NCBI RefSeq assembly: GCF_030679875.1
Contig: NZ_JAUXSP010000022.1
Location: forward strand, 1-44,119
Source of the DNA: Phenylobacterium sp.
GTDB taxonomy: Bacteria > Pseudomonadota > Alphaproteobacteria > Caulobacterales > Caulobacteraceae
Direction of reading: 5' to 3'
DNA: 44,119 nucleotides
The translations under genes and the position numbers were made by a program. This document shows positions 32,266 to 40,758 of the stretch, piece by piece; position 1 is the stretch's first letter; every line of letters starts with the position of its first letter. The notes beneath the pieces were generated by a model. It made no database searches. It saw only the letters and a program-made list of their open reading frames with translations, and was not told the DNA's origin.

Positions 32266-32627
32266 GCCAAGCCTGCCAGGGCGAATTTGGCCGCCACGAT
32301 CTCGCTGTCGAAAGGCTTCATGATGTACTCGTCAGCGCCGCTTTCCAGCGCTTCGCGAATGGCGCTCACCTCGTTCTCGACCGTGCAGAAGATCACCTTG
32401 GGGGCCTTGCCGCCCGGCTCCATCCGCAGCCCGCGAAGAAATTCGAGGCCATTCATCACCGGCATGTTCCAGTCGAGCAGAACCACGTCGGGCATGGTGG
32501 TGCGACACCAGGCCAGGGCTTCAGCCCCGTCGGCGGCCTCGGCCACATCGAAGCCGAGATCCTCCAGGATCCTGCGGGCGACCTTTCGGATCACCCGGCT
32601 GTCATCGACGATGAGGCAAGTCCTCAA
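32262..32627 (-). CDS. Single-domain response regulator (CheY-like)
   Basis: 121-aa stand-alone receiver. Acidic pair D8-D9 (LIVDDSRVIRK), phospho-acceptor D52 (VVLLDWNMPVMNG), conserved Thr/Ser region (IFCTVENE) and the K in EYIMKPF are all intact. The TTG at 32627 is my start, with GGGAG 7 bases before it. It overlaps cheR by four bases, so the two are a translationally coupled pair, 98 bases downstream of chpT. Likely a phosphorelay or motility output element; a partner kinase is not visible. Confidence 0.9.
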   Translation of the reverse strand: MRTCLIVDDSRVIRKVARRILEDLGFDVAEAADGAEALAWCRTTMPDVVLLDWNMPVMNGLEFLRGLRMEPGGKAPKVIFCTVENEVSAIREALESGADEYIMKPFDSEIVAAKFALAGLA

Positions 32628-32725
32628 CCCAATACTCCCAAGCTGACCGCCTCTGTTTTCGGGCCTGCTGGTTAAGGAGCCGTATGGTTTTGCCGCTTAT
32701 GGGGCATAACGCGCCTGATATGGGT

Positions 32726-33412
32726 TCAGGCGTCCGGAATCGTGGCGGCGAAGGTCACCTTCTCTTCGCCCGCCTCGGCGAAAATCTTGCCGCCGGCCTC
32801 GGTGACGAACAGGTGGACATAGTAGGCCTGGACCCAATGGCCATGCAGGGCGCCGTCCGGCAGCCTCTCGCCTCTCAGGCCAGCGGCCACCTCTGGACGC
32901 AGGCGCGCCTTGGGCCCCACGGATTCCGCAACGATCACGGTGGAAGACCCGTCCTTGGCCGCCTTGAGTCTGGCCACCCCGCCGAGCGGCAGGGCGCCGC
33001 CGGCCATCTGGGCGACGTTCAGCACCGTTCGGGCTGAGGCCTTATCAAGGCTTTGGGCCTCCACGGACCAGTTCAACTCGGCCCGCTGGTGGCCAAACAC
33101 CCCCTGGGCGAGGTTTTCCAGTTCCCGGGGGTCGAAAACCTCGGCCGAGGACGACGCCCCAAAGGCGACCCGGGTGAAGGACAGCATTTCAGCCAGCTTT
33201 CGGCCCGAGGCGGCGATCAGGCCCATGGCGTCTTCGCGCATGTCCTGAGCATCCGGGTCCTCAAGCAGGTCGAGGCCGGAGACGATGGCGCTCACCGGGC
33301 TGATGAAGTCGTGGCACATGCGCGCCGCCAGAAAGGCGGCGATCTGGGCCGCGCCGACAGTCTGGGCGCTAAGATCGATGGGCGACTCAGGGGTGGGGGC
33401 GGCGTCTGTCAT
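32726..33412 (-). CDS. chpT: Histidine phosphotransferase ChpT
   Basis: 228-aa phosphotransferase that relays phosphate from the hybrid kinase CckA to CtrA and CpdR in the alphaproteobacterial cell-cycle pathway. The DHp-like helix carries phospho-acceptor H34 in AARMCHDFISPVSAIVSGLDLL, followed by DAMGLIAASGRKLAEMLSFTRVAFGA. The degenerate ATPase-like domain ends with VQAYYVHLFVTEAGGKI. These are diagnostic for ChpT. Its upstream neighbour is a small membrane protein (gap 42 bases) and downstream lie the receiver and cheR. Confidence 0.95.
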   Translation of the reverse strand: MTDAAPTPESPIDLSAQTVGAAQIAAFLAARMCHDFISPVSAIVSGLDLLEDPDAQDMREDAMGLIAASGRKLAEMLSFTRVAFGASSSAEVFDPRELENLAQGVFGHQRAELNWSVEAQSLDKASARTVLNVAQMAGGALPLGGVARLKAAKDGSSTVIVAESVGPKARLRPEVAAGLRGERLPDGALHGHWVQAYYVHLFVTEAGGKIFAEAGEEKVTFAATIPDA

Positions 33413-33454
33413 CCGCCGCAGATTGCCGTGATTGGCCCAGGCTGAACAGGGCCC

Positions 33455-33667
33455 CTAGATGGCCTTTTCGAAGACCCAGGGCTGCTGTGGCGGGGACAGT
33501 TGCACAGGCGCATAGACCGCCGCCGGGGGTCCGGCGGCGAAGGTCCGCGGGGTCGGCTGGGCCAGGCTGAGCACCAGATAGCCGCTGAATCCCGCGAAAA
33601 AGGCGAACACGCCGATCCACATCAGAAGTCTGGCGGGATCAATCGGGCGCGGGACGCTCTGTTCCAT
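33455..33667 (-). CDS. Small single-pass membrane protein upstream of chpT
   Basis: 70 aa with one transmembrane helix (about 13-35, [23 protein letters not shown]) and a short proline-rich tail ending [10 protein letters not shown] do not recognise a named family. It is probably the first gene of the chpT transcript. The antisense ORF at 33387-33620 is a shadow. Confidence 0.75.
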   Translation of the reverse strand: MEQSVPRPIDPARLLMWIGVFAFFAGFSGYLVLSLAQPTPRTFAAGPPAAVYAPVQLSPPQQPWVFEKAI

Positions 33668-33844
33668 GGCTGATCAACCCCCAGCAGGGGCGGATGGTTG
33701 CAGTCCTATCCAATATGTCAGATTTTGCGAACGACTCGCACTGATGGGCGACGGCGCCATTATGAGGAGAGGGTCGCAACTGGGCGCCGAGCGTGCGCCA
33801 GCAGGCCAACCCCGATCTTGGCGTTCCCTCCCCGCCAAGCCCTG

Positions 33845-33882
33845 GCCCCGCCCTGCTCCTCGCCTGGGCGGGGCGCTTTTTT
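33845..33882 (+). terminator. Strong intrinsic terminator with no upstream gene (possible sRNA end)
   Basis: Perfect 9-bp stem GCCCCGCCC/GGGCGGGGC (33845-33853 and 33866-33874), then T at 33877-33882. It faces the plus strand, yet 33668-33844 has no plus-strand gene. It lies in the 322-base gap 33668-33989, ahead of gcdH. It either ends a small RNA starting near 33700-33750 or is a leader attenuator for gcdH. I could not identify a riboswitch family. Confidence 0.65.
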
Positions 33883-33989
33883 CAGGATTAATGGGCGCCA
33901 GCCCGGTCGTCGGCAGGCTGTATGCCGCAGCGTTTTGGGTCCATAAGCGCAGCAGACATACCAATGCCGCAGATCAAAGGAGGCGCGTC

Positions 33990-35180
33990 ATGGCTCTGGA
34001 TTCCGGAGAGGCTCAGAAGACCTTTCGCTGGGAAGATCCCCTCGATCTTGCCGCGCGGCTCTCAGAAGATGAACGTATGGTCTGGGCCTCAGCCAGGGCC
34101 TATTGCCGGGACAAGCTCCTGCCCCGGGTCGTCTCAGCCTATGCCGAGGAGCGCTTCGACCGCGAGATCATGACGGAGATGGGGGCGCTGGGCTTTCTTG
34201 GCCCCACCATCCCGGAGGAATATGGCGGCGCAGGCGTCAATCACGTGGCTTACGGTCTGATCGCCCGGGAGGTGGAGGCGATCGATTCCGGCTACCGCTC
34301 AGCGATGAGCGTGCAGTCCTCCCTCGTCATGTACCCGATCTACGCCTTCGGTTCTGAGGCGCAGAAGCAGAAGTACCTGCCGGGCATGGCCCGGGGCGAC
34401 ATCATCGGCTGCTTTGGCCTCACCGAGGCGGACGGTGGCTCTGACCCGGCCTCCATGCGCACCGTGGCCAAGAAGGTGGATGGCGGCTTCGTGCTGAACG
34501 GCGCCAAGATGTGGATCACCAACAGCCCGATCAGCGATGTCGCCCTGGTTTGGGCCAAGCTGGACGGGGTGATCCGTGGCTTCCTGGTGGATCGCGAGTC
34601 CGAAGGGCTCACCACACCCAAGATCAACAACAAGCTCTCCTTGCGGGCTTCGGTGACTGGCGAGATCGCGCTGGCCGACGTGTTCGTGCCGGAAGACCAG
34701 ATGCTGCCCGGCGTGTCGGGCCTGCGCGGGCCCTTCTCGTGCCTCAACAAGGCCCGCTATGGCATCGCCTGGGGCGCCATGGGGGCCGCCGAGTTCTGCC
34801 TGCACGCCAGCCGGGACTATGTCTCCAGCCGCCAGGTCTTTGGAAAGCCGCTCGCCGCCCGGCAGCTGGTCCAGAAGAAGCTCGCCGACATGCAGACCGA
34901 GATCGCGCTGGGCTTCGAAGGCGCCCTGGCGCTTGGCCGGCTGATCGATGAGGGGGCCTGGGTTCCCGAAGCCATCAGCCTGATGAAGCGCAACAACTGC
35001 GGCAAGGCCCTGACCATCGCGCGGGAGGCCCGCGACATCCACGGCGGCAATGGCATCAGCGGCGAGTATCACGTGATGCGGCACGCGGCGAACCTCGAGA
35101 CCGTCAACACCTATGAAGGGGCGCACGACGTCCACGCCCTGATCCTGGGCCGCGCCATCACTGGCGAGAACGCCTTCTAG
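33990..35180 (+). CDS. gcdH: Glutaryl-CoA dehydrogenase
   Basis: 396-aa acyl-CoA dehydrogenase converting glutaryl-CoA to crotonyl-CoA with FAD, in lysine, tryptophan and benzoate degradation. It shows [29 protein letters not shown] and the C-terminal [20 protein letters not shown] (catalytic base E376), characteristic of GcdH. The start ATG 33990 has an excellent AAAGGAGG (33976-33983); the longer frame to 33666 runs through the terminator at 33845-33882. No electron-transfer flavoprotein genes are adjacent. Confidence 0.94.
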   Translation: MALDSGEAQKTFRWEDPLDLAARLSEDERMVWASARAYCRDKLLPRVVSAYAEERFDREIMTEMGALGFLGPTIPEEYGGAGVNHVAYGLIAREVEAIDSGYRSAMSVQSSLVMYPIYAFGSEAQKQKYLPGMARGDIIGCFGLTEADGGSDPASMRTVAKKVDGGFVLNGAKMWITNSPISDVALVWAKLDGVIRGFLVDRESEGLTTPKINNKLSLRASVTGEIALADVFVPEDQMLPGVSGLRGPFSCLNKARYGIAWGAMGAAEFCLHASRDYVSSRQVFGKPLAARQLVQKKLADMQTEIALGFEGALALGRLIDEGAWVPEAISLMKRNNCGKALTIAREARDIHGGNGISGEYHVMRHAANLETVNTYEGAHDVHALILGRAITGENAF

Positions 35181-35205
35181 GGCCTTGCGGCGCCAAGGAC
35201 GGCCT

Positions 35206-35231
35206 GGGGCGTTGTAACGGCGCAACGCCCC
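35206..35231 (+). promoter_or_regulatory. Hairpin just ahead of the ExoD-family gene
   Basis: Perfect 9-bp stem GGGGCGTTG/CAACGCCCC (35206-35214 and 35223-35231), loop 8 bases. It ends one base before the ribosome-binding GGGAG (35233-35236) of the next gene and has no T tract. It could affect translation or partly stop gcdH transcripts. Confidence 0.4.
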
Positions 35232-35243
35232 GGGAGCCCTTTG

Positions 35244-35834
35244 ATGACTGACGCACCGCGAAGCCTGGATGACGTCGTGCTTTGCGTCTGTGACGTCGCC
35301 AGCGCCGCCGAGGGCAAGGTCACCCTCGAAGAGGTCCGCGACGCCATCGGCGGCCGGGCCTACGGGCCCCTGCTTTTCACGGCGGGGCTAATCACCATGA
35401 CACCGGTCAGCGCCGTACCTGGCGTTCCGTCGGTCCTTGCCCTGACGGTCGTTCTGATCGCCGGCCAAATGCTGGTCGGCAGCGATCAGGTCTGGCTGCC
35501 ACGATGGTTACTCAGACTGAAGGTTGAGGGGTCCAGTCTCGAGAAAGGCGCACGCCGGGCGCGCAAGCCGGCGCAGTTCCTGGACCGCTGGGTCCGGCCG
35601 CGCCTGCTGCTCATGACGCAGGGTCCAGGACGCAAGGGCGTGGCGGTGATCTGTATCCTCATCGGGCTGATAACACCGCCCCTTGAGCTGATACCCTTCT
35701 CTACGGCCATCCCCGCGGCCACGATCACGGTCTTCGGCCTGGGGCTGACGGCCCGGGACGGGGCCGTGGTGCTCCTGGCGCTAAGCGCGGGCGTCGCAGC
35801 GATCAGCCTGGTGGGCTGGGCGATACTTCGCTGA
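35244..35834 (+). CDS. ExoD-family membrane protein
   Basis: 196-aa integral membrane protein of the ExoD family, linked in rhizobia to exopolysaccharide synthesis; the molecular role is unknown. An N-terminal cytoplasmic part (EVRDAIGGRAYGPLLF) precedes four or so hydrophobic segments (LFTAGLITMTPVSAVPGVPSV, LALTVVLIAGQMLVG, VAVICILIGLITPPLELIPF, AVVLLALSAGVAAISLVGWA). I chose ATG 35244, with GGGAG 7 bases before it. Confidence 0.88.
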   Translation: MTDAPRSLDDVVLCVCDVASAAEGKVTLEEVRDAIGGRAYGPLLFTAGLITMTPVSAVPGVPSVLALTVVLIAGQMLVGSDQVWLPRWLLRLKVEGSSLEKGARRARKPAQFLDRWVRPRLLLMTQGPGRKGVAVICILIGLITPPLELIPFSTAIPAATITVFGLGLTARDGAVVLLALSAGVAAISLVGWAILR

Positions 35835-35924
35835 TGGGCAGGAGCGACAAACACCGTCCCCAGCCACCCCGGGACGCATAGCCGCCCCTTCGCCATCAGC
35901 AGGTCTTGACGGCCTCGCACGCCC

Positions 35925-35958
35925 CGGAAAATTCAAAGCCGTGGGCTCCAATTTTCCG
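35925..35958. terminator. Long hairpin between convergent ExoD and TonB-receptor genes
   Basis: Perfect 9-bp arms CGGAAAATT/AATTTTCCG (35925-35933 and 35950-35958) enclosing an inner AGCC/GGCT stem. It lies between convergent genes, suiting a shared terminator, though no T tract follows on either side outside the stem. Confidence 0.5.
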
Positions 35959-36038
35959 AGGCGGGTCAGCTAGTCGCAAAGACGCGCGCCTATCTGCTCG
36001 CTGAGGCGAGGCAGAGAGAGTTCTGTCTTGATCGCGCG

Positions 36039-38519
36039 CTACCAGTTCAGATCAATCCGGGCATAGAGATAGCGACCACTCCGGCCCCAGGGGGCGGTAA
36101 TGACGTGCGGAGATCGGCCTGCCGTATCCAGCGCCGGAGGGATCTGGTTGGGATAGGTGTCGAGGAGATTGCTGGCCCCGACTGCGAACTTCGTGTGGCT
36201 GTTGACCGCCCAACGCCCCTCGGCATCAATCACTGACTTCTCGCCCGCATTGCGATCGCCGGCGGGGGCGTTGCTCGCCGCCACCACGCTCGCATAGTGG
36301 TTGACTCTCACGCCGGCGCTGAAGGGCCCGTCGTTCTTCCAGTCTGCGCCAAGCACGATCTTGTATCGGGGCTCTCCTCTCTCGAAGTTGAGCGTATTGG
36401 CGCGGCCAAATAGCACCGGCGGCGCCGGGAGACTGGACAGCACCGCCGTGGCGGGAACGCGGTCGATCGTGGTTTCGTTGTAGTTCCCCGCGCCAGTTAG
36501 ATCAAAGCGACCAATTCCGGTGTCAAACCGGTAGCGCGCCACCAGGTCTACTCCCCGGGTCGTTGACTCCACGCCGTTCATGAAGAACCGGCCACCTGCG
36601 TAGGTGATTGACGATCCAACGGTGTTGACCAGTCGATAGATGGCCAACTGGGTCGCCGTCGCGCCTGGTGTGCCCGGTGCGGAGCCGTTTAGGGTCTCCG
36701 ACAGGACGATACGGTCTTCGATCTTGATGCGGTAGGCATCCAAGGTCAGCTCAAAGGCGTCTCGACGGAAGACGAGTCCGCCCGAGATGTTCACCGACTT
36801 CTCCGGTTCGAGCGGCTTCGCCCCCAGCGCAATCGCTGATGGGTCGCTCACCTGGAAGGTTCGCACTTCGGTCTGCGTGCTCACCCCATTGATCAACTGG
36901 AATAGCGAGGCTGTGGTCTGGAAGTTCTGCTGCTGGAGGCTTGGCGCGCGGAAGCCAGTCGAAGCGGTCGCGCGCAGGGCCAATTGCGGGGTGATCTCAT
37001 AGCGGGTCGAAATCTTGCCGTTCGTAGTCGAGCCGAAATCCGAATAGTTCTCATGGCGACCAGCCACCTGGATGAGAAGTGCGTCGGTGAGGTCCGCATT
37101 GAGTTCGGCGTAAACGGCGAAGCTGTCACGCGAAGCGTCCACCGCGTCATTCGGCCTGTATCCGGTATACCCCTGCGAGCCCGCGCTCCGGCCGCCGCCG
37201 AGATCGGGGCCGACAATGTAGGATGCAGGCTCGCCCGCGCCGATCTCAAAGCCTTCCTTTCGGTACTCCGCGCCCATCGCAATATCCACGGGGCGAGGCA
37301 AACCCAGCTCGAAGGGGCGCGCGAAATTCGCGCCAATGGTGAGCTGATCGTAGAAGTTCCGGCCGGCATAGAAGTCGCGCGGGGATGCACGCCCCAGGGT
37401 CCCATTCAAGGAATTGAGGACGTTGACCTTGATCAGGTTGCTGCCGTAGGTGATGTTGGCGTCAAATACTCCGCCGAAAACGTCTCCCTTAACGCCGCCG
37501 CCGACGGTAAAGTCGCGAACATACGTGTCATTCAGGGGAAGAAATCCACCAGGCACGATCACCTGACCGGTACGAATGTCGATATTGTTGATGTTGTTTT
37601 CAAGTCGAACCAGGTTCGAGCTCGTTGAATGCCGCTCTTGAATGAGGGTCAAACCATTAACTGACCATCCGTTACCTATCGGAACTCCGGCATTGAGGAC
37701 AATCGTCTTGTTCTCAAGCGGAGCCTCGCCGACCCTCGACGTCACCCGCGCAGGCGTGACGCGGGGATCCAGACCGGCCCGGTTGGCCAAACTGCGCTTT
37801 ACATACTCGCCCGTCACGGTGAGGAAGCCCTCGCCAAGCGCGAACCCCTGCCACGCGGCGGCGCTGTAGGTGGCGCCATCACGAATGTGGCGGCCGTCAG
37901 GCTCGCGCGCGCTCTTCATCTCCGTGTCGTAGTATCCACCGCTGAACGAGGCGCCGCCTCCAGAGCTTGCCTCCCGCAGTCGCAGGTTGATCACCCCGGC
38001 GATGGCGTCGGAGCCATACTGCGCGGCCGCCCCATCACGCAGGACCTCGATGCTTTGTAGGGAAAGCGCTGGAATTGTATTGAGATCAACGACCGCCGAG
38101 CCGCGGGCGCCGCCAATTGTATTCAGGTAGGAGGCGCTGTGCTGGCGCACGCCATTGAGCAGCACCAAGGTCTGGTCAGGACTTAGGCCACGGAGCTTGG
38201 CGGGCCGGACGCTGTCCGTAACGTCCGCGACCGTTGATCGCTGATAGGTGAAGGACGGCGCCAGATTGGCGAGGGCCTGGGCGATCTCGGGCATGGCCTG
38301 GGCGGTCAGCGCCTCGGCGGTGACGACATCAACCGGGGCTGACGTCTCAAGGCGGCTTCTCGCGACCCGGGAGCCAGTGACCACCAGTTCCTCGACCTGC
38401 GCTTGACTGGCCGACGATCCGGACGGATCAGCCTGTGCCGATTGTGCGTTCGCGACGCTAGCAAGACTGGTAAGCGCGACGACCGCCGAAGCAGCAAACA
38501 ACTGTCTCCTAAGGGCCAT
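36039..38519 (-). CDS. TonB-dependent outer-membrane receptor
   Basis: 826-aa receptor that imports a ligand through the outer membrane using TonB energy. A signal peptide ends near ANAQS (about residue 26). The plug domain follows (EELVVTGSRVARSRLETSAPVDVVTAEAL; NGVRQHSASYLN; DGAAAQYGSDAIAGVIN), then a 22-strand barrel ending in an aromatic residue (ARIDLNW), as required for outer-membrane insertion. AGGAGGGG precedes the ATG. It lies downstream of a peptidase-like enzyme, an aminotransferase and an RpiR regulator, so the ligand is probably an amino-compound or peptide derivative. A candidate operator lies upstream. Local GC is lower than in the rest of the window. Confidence 0.95.
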   Translation of the reverse strand: MALRRQLFAASAVVALTSLASVANAQSAQADPSGSSASQAQVEELVVTGSRVARSRLETSAPVDVVTAEALTAQAMPEIAQALANLAPSFTYQRSTVADVTDSVRPAKLRGLSPDQTLVLLNGVRQHSASYLNTIGGARGSAVVDLNTIPALSLQSIEVLRDGAAAQYGSDAIAGVINLRLREASSGGGASFSGGYYDTEMKSAREPDGRHIRDGATYSAAAWQGFALGEGFLTVTGEYVKRSLANRAGLDPRVTPARVTSRVGEAPLENKTIVLNAGVPIGNGWSVNGLTLIQERHSTSSNLVRLENNINNIDIRTGQVIVPGGFLPLNDTYVRDFTVGGGVKGDVFGGVFDANITYGSNLIKVNVLNSLNGTLGRASPRDFYAGRNFYDQLTIGANFARPFELGLPRPVDIAMGAEYRKEGFEIGAGEPASYIVGPDLGGGRSAGSQGYTGYRPNDAVDASRDSFAVYAELNADLTDALLIQVAGRHENYSDFGSTTNGKISTRYEITPQLALRATASTGFRAPSLQQQNFQTTASLFQLINGVSTQTEVRTFQVSDPSAIALGAKPLEPEKSVNISGGLVFRRDAFELTLDAYRIKIEDRIVLSETLNGSAPGTPGATATQLAIYRLVNTVGSSITYAGGRFFMNGVESTTRGVDLVARYRFDTGIGRFDLTGAGNYNETTIDRVPATAVLSSLPAPPVLFGRANTLNFERGEPRYKIVLGADWKNDGPFSAGVRVNHYASVVAASNAPAGDRNAGEKSVIDAEGRWAVNSHTKFAVGASNLLDTYPNQIPPALDTAGRSPHVITAPWGRSGRYLYARIDLNW

Positions 38520-38968
38520 TGTCCCCTCCTGTTTATTCTGACCCGCTACAGATGGCTCATGATGCGCAGTCCCGCAACATTTGTTTTAGGTGGTCAAATT
38601 ATGAAACAGATAAATCCGTCTAGTGGTCAGAACAGGAGCACCCGTTCACCGTCCAGAACGCAAGAACGGTATCTTGGCTTGGTCGTCCCCATCCGCGGCG
38701 AGCGCGCGCAAGCCCAAGCCCAAGGCTCATTGGGGGCTACCCAAGTGGCAAGCCAACAAGTTGCGATCAGTCTGAAACGGACGCGTCACCGGAGCGATGC
38801 GGCGAAACACCTGCATGAGCCACTTCGCCCCCGCAAATGGCTTACAGACGTCGGATAGCAGGAGCGCCGGCCGCCAGCCGACGCCTAGATTCCGCGCCGA
38901 CGCGGCCCAATCGGGCGCCGAGGCGACCCAACATGGAGAGCCCGGGGGGTCAGCCTCACGCAATGCGC
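38520..38968. other. 449-base gap without an assignable gene
   Basis: Between the receptor start and the end of the gamma-glutamyltransferase-like gene. It holds the receptor's ribosome-binding site, a candidate operator (38574-38585) and a plus-strand frame of 85 codons from ATG 38601 to 38858 with no recognisable domain and a low-complexity RAQAQAQGS stretch. A minus-strand frame (38727-38963) is equally featureless. It could be a decayed gene or mobile-element remnant. I do not call a gene here. Confidence 0.5.
38574..38585. promoter_or_regulatory. Candidate RpiR operator upstream of the TonB receptor
   Basis: GCAACATTTGTT, containing the inverted AAC-ATTT-GTT, 55-66 bases before the receptor start. 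A close relative (GCAACATTCGTT) is the core of the 43174-43189 palindrome ahead of scoA copy 2. The link to the RpiR protein is inference. Confidence 0.4.
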
Positions 38969-40648
38969 CTAGAGCGCGCCGCCACTGCTCGAAGGATCAG
39001 CCCCACTGCGATAGACGCCCTCGCTCACCCGCTCGACGAGGTTGACGATGCCGAGGTGCTTGCGGCTGTCATAGTCCGTCGCCTCGAGTACAAATCCACG
39101 CGCGGCGAGGTGGCGCTGCACGCCCTGCGGCATGTCGCGATGAATTCGCACCTTGCCATCCTTGGGGAACAGCCGCGGCGTCATCATGAGATCGGCCATG
39201 TCACCGGATAGACCCAGCGAGAGCTTCAGGAAGAGCATATAGGTGAGAGCGCCATAGATTCTCTCGCTGCCAGCCGCGCCGATCGCCAGCCAGGGCGACC
39301 CATCGCGCTCAATGATCAGCGGCGACATCTCAGTTACATCATGCGTCTGGCCCTCAAAGAGCCGCCGCGATTTCATTGCATAGCTGTAGGCCAGTCCGGC
39401 GCCAAACCAAGCGCGTTTCGATCCAAACCACGGCCCTAGCGAGGTGGTGAAGGAGAGAAGGTCGCCGTCTGAGGCGATCGCAAAGGCGTTGGTGTTGCGA
39501 TCATCGGTCTTGCTTCCCTCCCCCGGAAAATAGGTTCCGGCCAGCTCCGCCCACAGTTCGGCTGGTGTTGCTCGGAGCAGCTGTCCTACCCGCGCAGCGA
39601 TTGCCCGGCCCTCTGCCTCGACATCGATATCCACCGAGGGCGAGGCGCTCTTCGGCAACAGCAACCCCACGCTGAAGGGGATCCGGTCGAGCACGAGGAT
39701 CGTGGCCAGCAGATAGGCCTCCATGGCGGTCTCTAGATCAGTGATGGCGCCCGCGACCTGCAGGTGCGAGATCACCGCCGCACCCAGCAGCGTCCAGGGG
39801 CCCCAGGTCTCAAGGTTGGCCGTTGTGCGCAATCGATAACGGCGGCCATCGCGCCCAAGCACCTCAAGGTCGCGCGGCGGGCCTGACCGCGGCGAGTTAT
39901 CCAACAAGGTCTCAAGCGCCCACGGACCAGGACGGTGCTGATAGAGCTCCGTCCAGAAGGCGCGCTCATCGGACGCGCGCCCGAGGACCTCGAGCAGTTG
40001 GCTCAATTGGGGGTTCCGGACGCGAGCTCTTACGCCGCCGCGGTCATCCAGGTAGATGCGCCGAAAGTCGGGCTGCAGGTCGGCGGCCGAAGCTTGTGCG
40101 GCCGCACTCAAGCCGCTGGATGGACGAAATCCACCGACTGCAATTGATCGGGCCGGCGCGAGGATCGTGCTGAGCGGAAGCTGCAGACGACCTGATTGTC
40201 GCAGGGCGAAATAGGCGGCGATGTTGCCTGGAACGGGCACTGTGGAACCAGGCTCATCGCGTATCCCAGTTGGGGCGTACAGGCAGTCATATCCTCCGCC
40301 GGTGCTATAGACGCCCTGCATTCGTCCAAACGGGCTGCAATTGGCCGGATCGACCACCCAAGCTGTCGCGAGCGCGGCGAGATACATATCCAACACCCCG
40401 CCCCCCTGGAGGCGGACCCGGCGCGCCGCCTCTGTGGCGGCAGGATGGTTGCTGGATGCGCTGAAGTCCCGGTTTGAGCGCGCATGCCCGTACGGCGGCC
40501 GCTTTGCTGGCAAGAAGGCCAGATTCGGGCGGGTCTCCGCCGCCGCAGCTCCCACAGCGCAGGACCACGCCCCCGCGGCCATAAGGGCGCGCCTTCGGGA
40601 GAACATCATCGACGACTCGCCCTCGCTGCCCGGCGCTTGCTTGAACAT
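38969..40648 (-). CDS. Divergent gamma-glutamyltransferase family protein, Tat-exported
   Basis: 559-aa Ntn-hydrolase of the gamma-glutamyltranspeptidase family, which cleaves or transfers gamma-glutamyl or other acyl groups after self-processing at a threonine. A twin-arginine signal (FSRRRALMAAGAW, about residues 16-28) sends it to the periplasm. Family features: HPAATEAARRVRLQGGGVLD, PVPGNIAAYFALRQSGRLQL, MSPLIIERDGSPWLAIGAAGSERI. The nucleophile region reads DDRNTNAFAIASDG where classic members have TTHYSVVDKDG. T386 is the only candidate nucleophile, and by register it aligns with the second rather than the first Thr. The conserved GSPGG oxyanion motif is GAAGS. Activity or specificity may therefore differ. 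The start has GGGAGG 7 bases before it. Confidence 0.82.
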   Translation of the reverse strand: MFKQAPGSEGESSMMFSRRRALMAAGAWSCAVGAAAAETRPNLAFLPAKRPPYGHARSNRDFSASSNHPAATEAARRVRLQGGGVLDMYLAALATAWVVDPANCSPFGRMQGVYSTGGGYDCLYAPTGIRDEPGSTVPVPGNIAAYFALRQSGRLQLPLSTILAPARSIAVGGFRPSSGLSAAAQASAADLQPDFRRIYLDDRGGVRARVRNPQLSQLLEVLGRASDERAFWTELYQHRPGPWALETLLDNSPRSGPPRDLEVLGRDGRRYRLRTTANLETWGPWTLLGAAVISHLQVAGAITDLETAMEAYLLATILVLDRIPFSVGLLLPKSASPSVDIDVEAEGRAIAARVGQLLRATPAELWAELAGTYFPGEGSKTDDRNTNAFAIASDGDLLSFTTSLGPWFGSKRAWFGAGLAYSYAMKSRRLFEGQTHDVTEMSPLIIERDGSPWLAIGAAGSERIYGALTYMLFLKLSLGLSGDMADLMMTPRLFPKDGKVRIHRDMPQGVQRHLAARGFVLEATDYDSRKHLGIVNLVERVSEGVYRSGADPSSSGGAL

Positions 40649-40758
40649 CGATCAGCCTCCCACAACGAGACATATGCTGGACCTTCCGTCGGGCCGACGG
40701 GGCGAGGGCCAGTCATGCGCTTCCCTGATCGCGATGCCTGGCCGCCCGCGCGTGAGCA

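Noticed and set aside
33700..33883. Riboswitch (SAM, SAH, glycine, cobalamin types) ahead of gcdH
   Set aside because: I could not match any of the conserved cores by eye; only the terminator is solid.
33666..33989. 108-codon N-terminal extension of glutaryl-CoA dehydrogenase
   Set aside because: It would translate through a strong intrinsic terminator; ATG 33990 has AAAGGAGG and the normal family N terminus.
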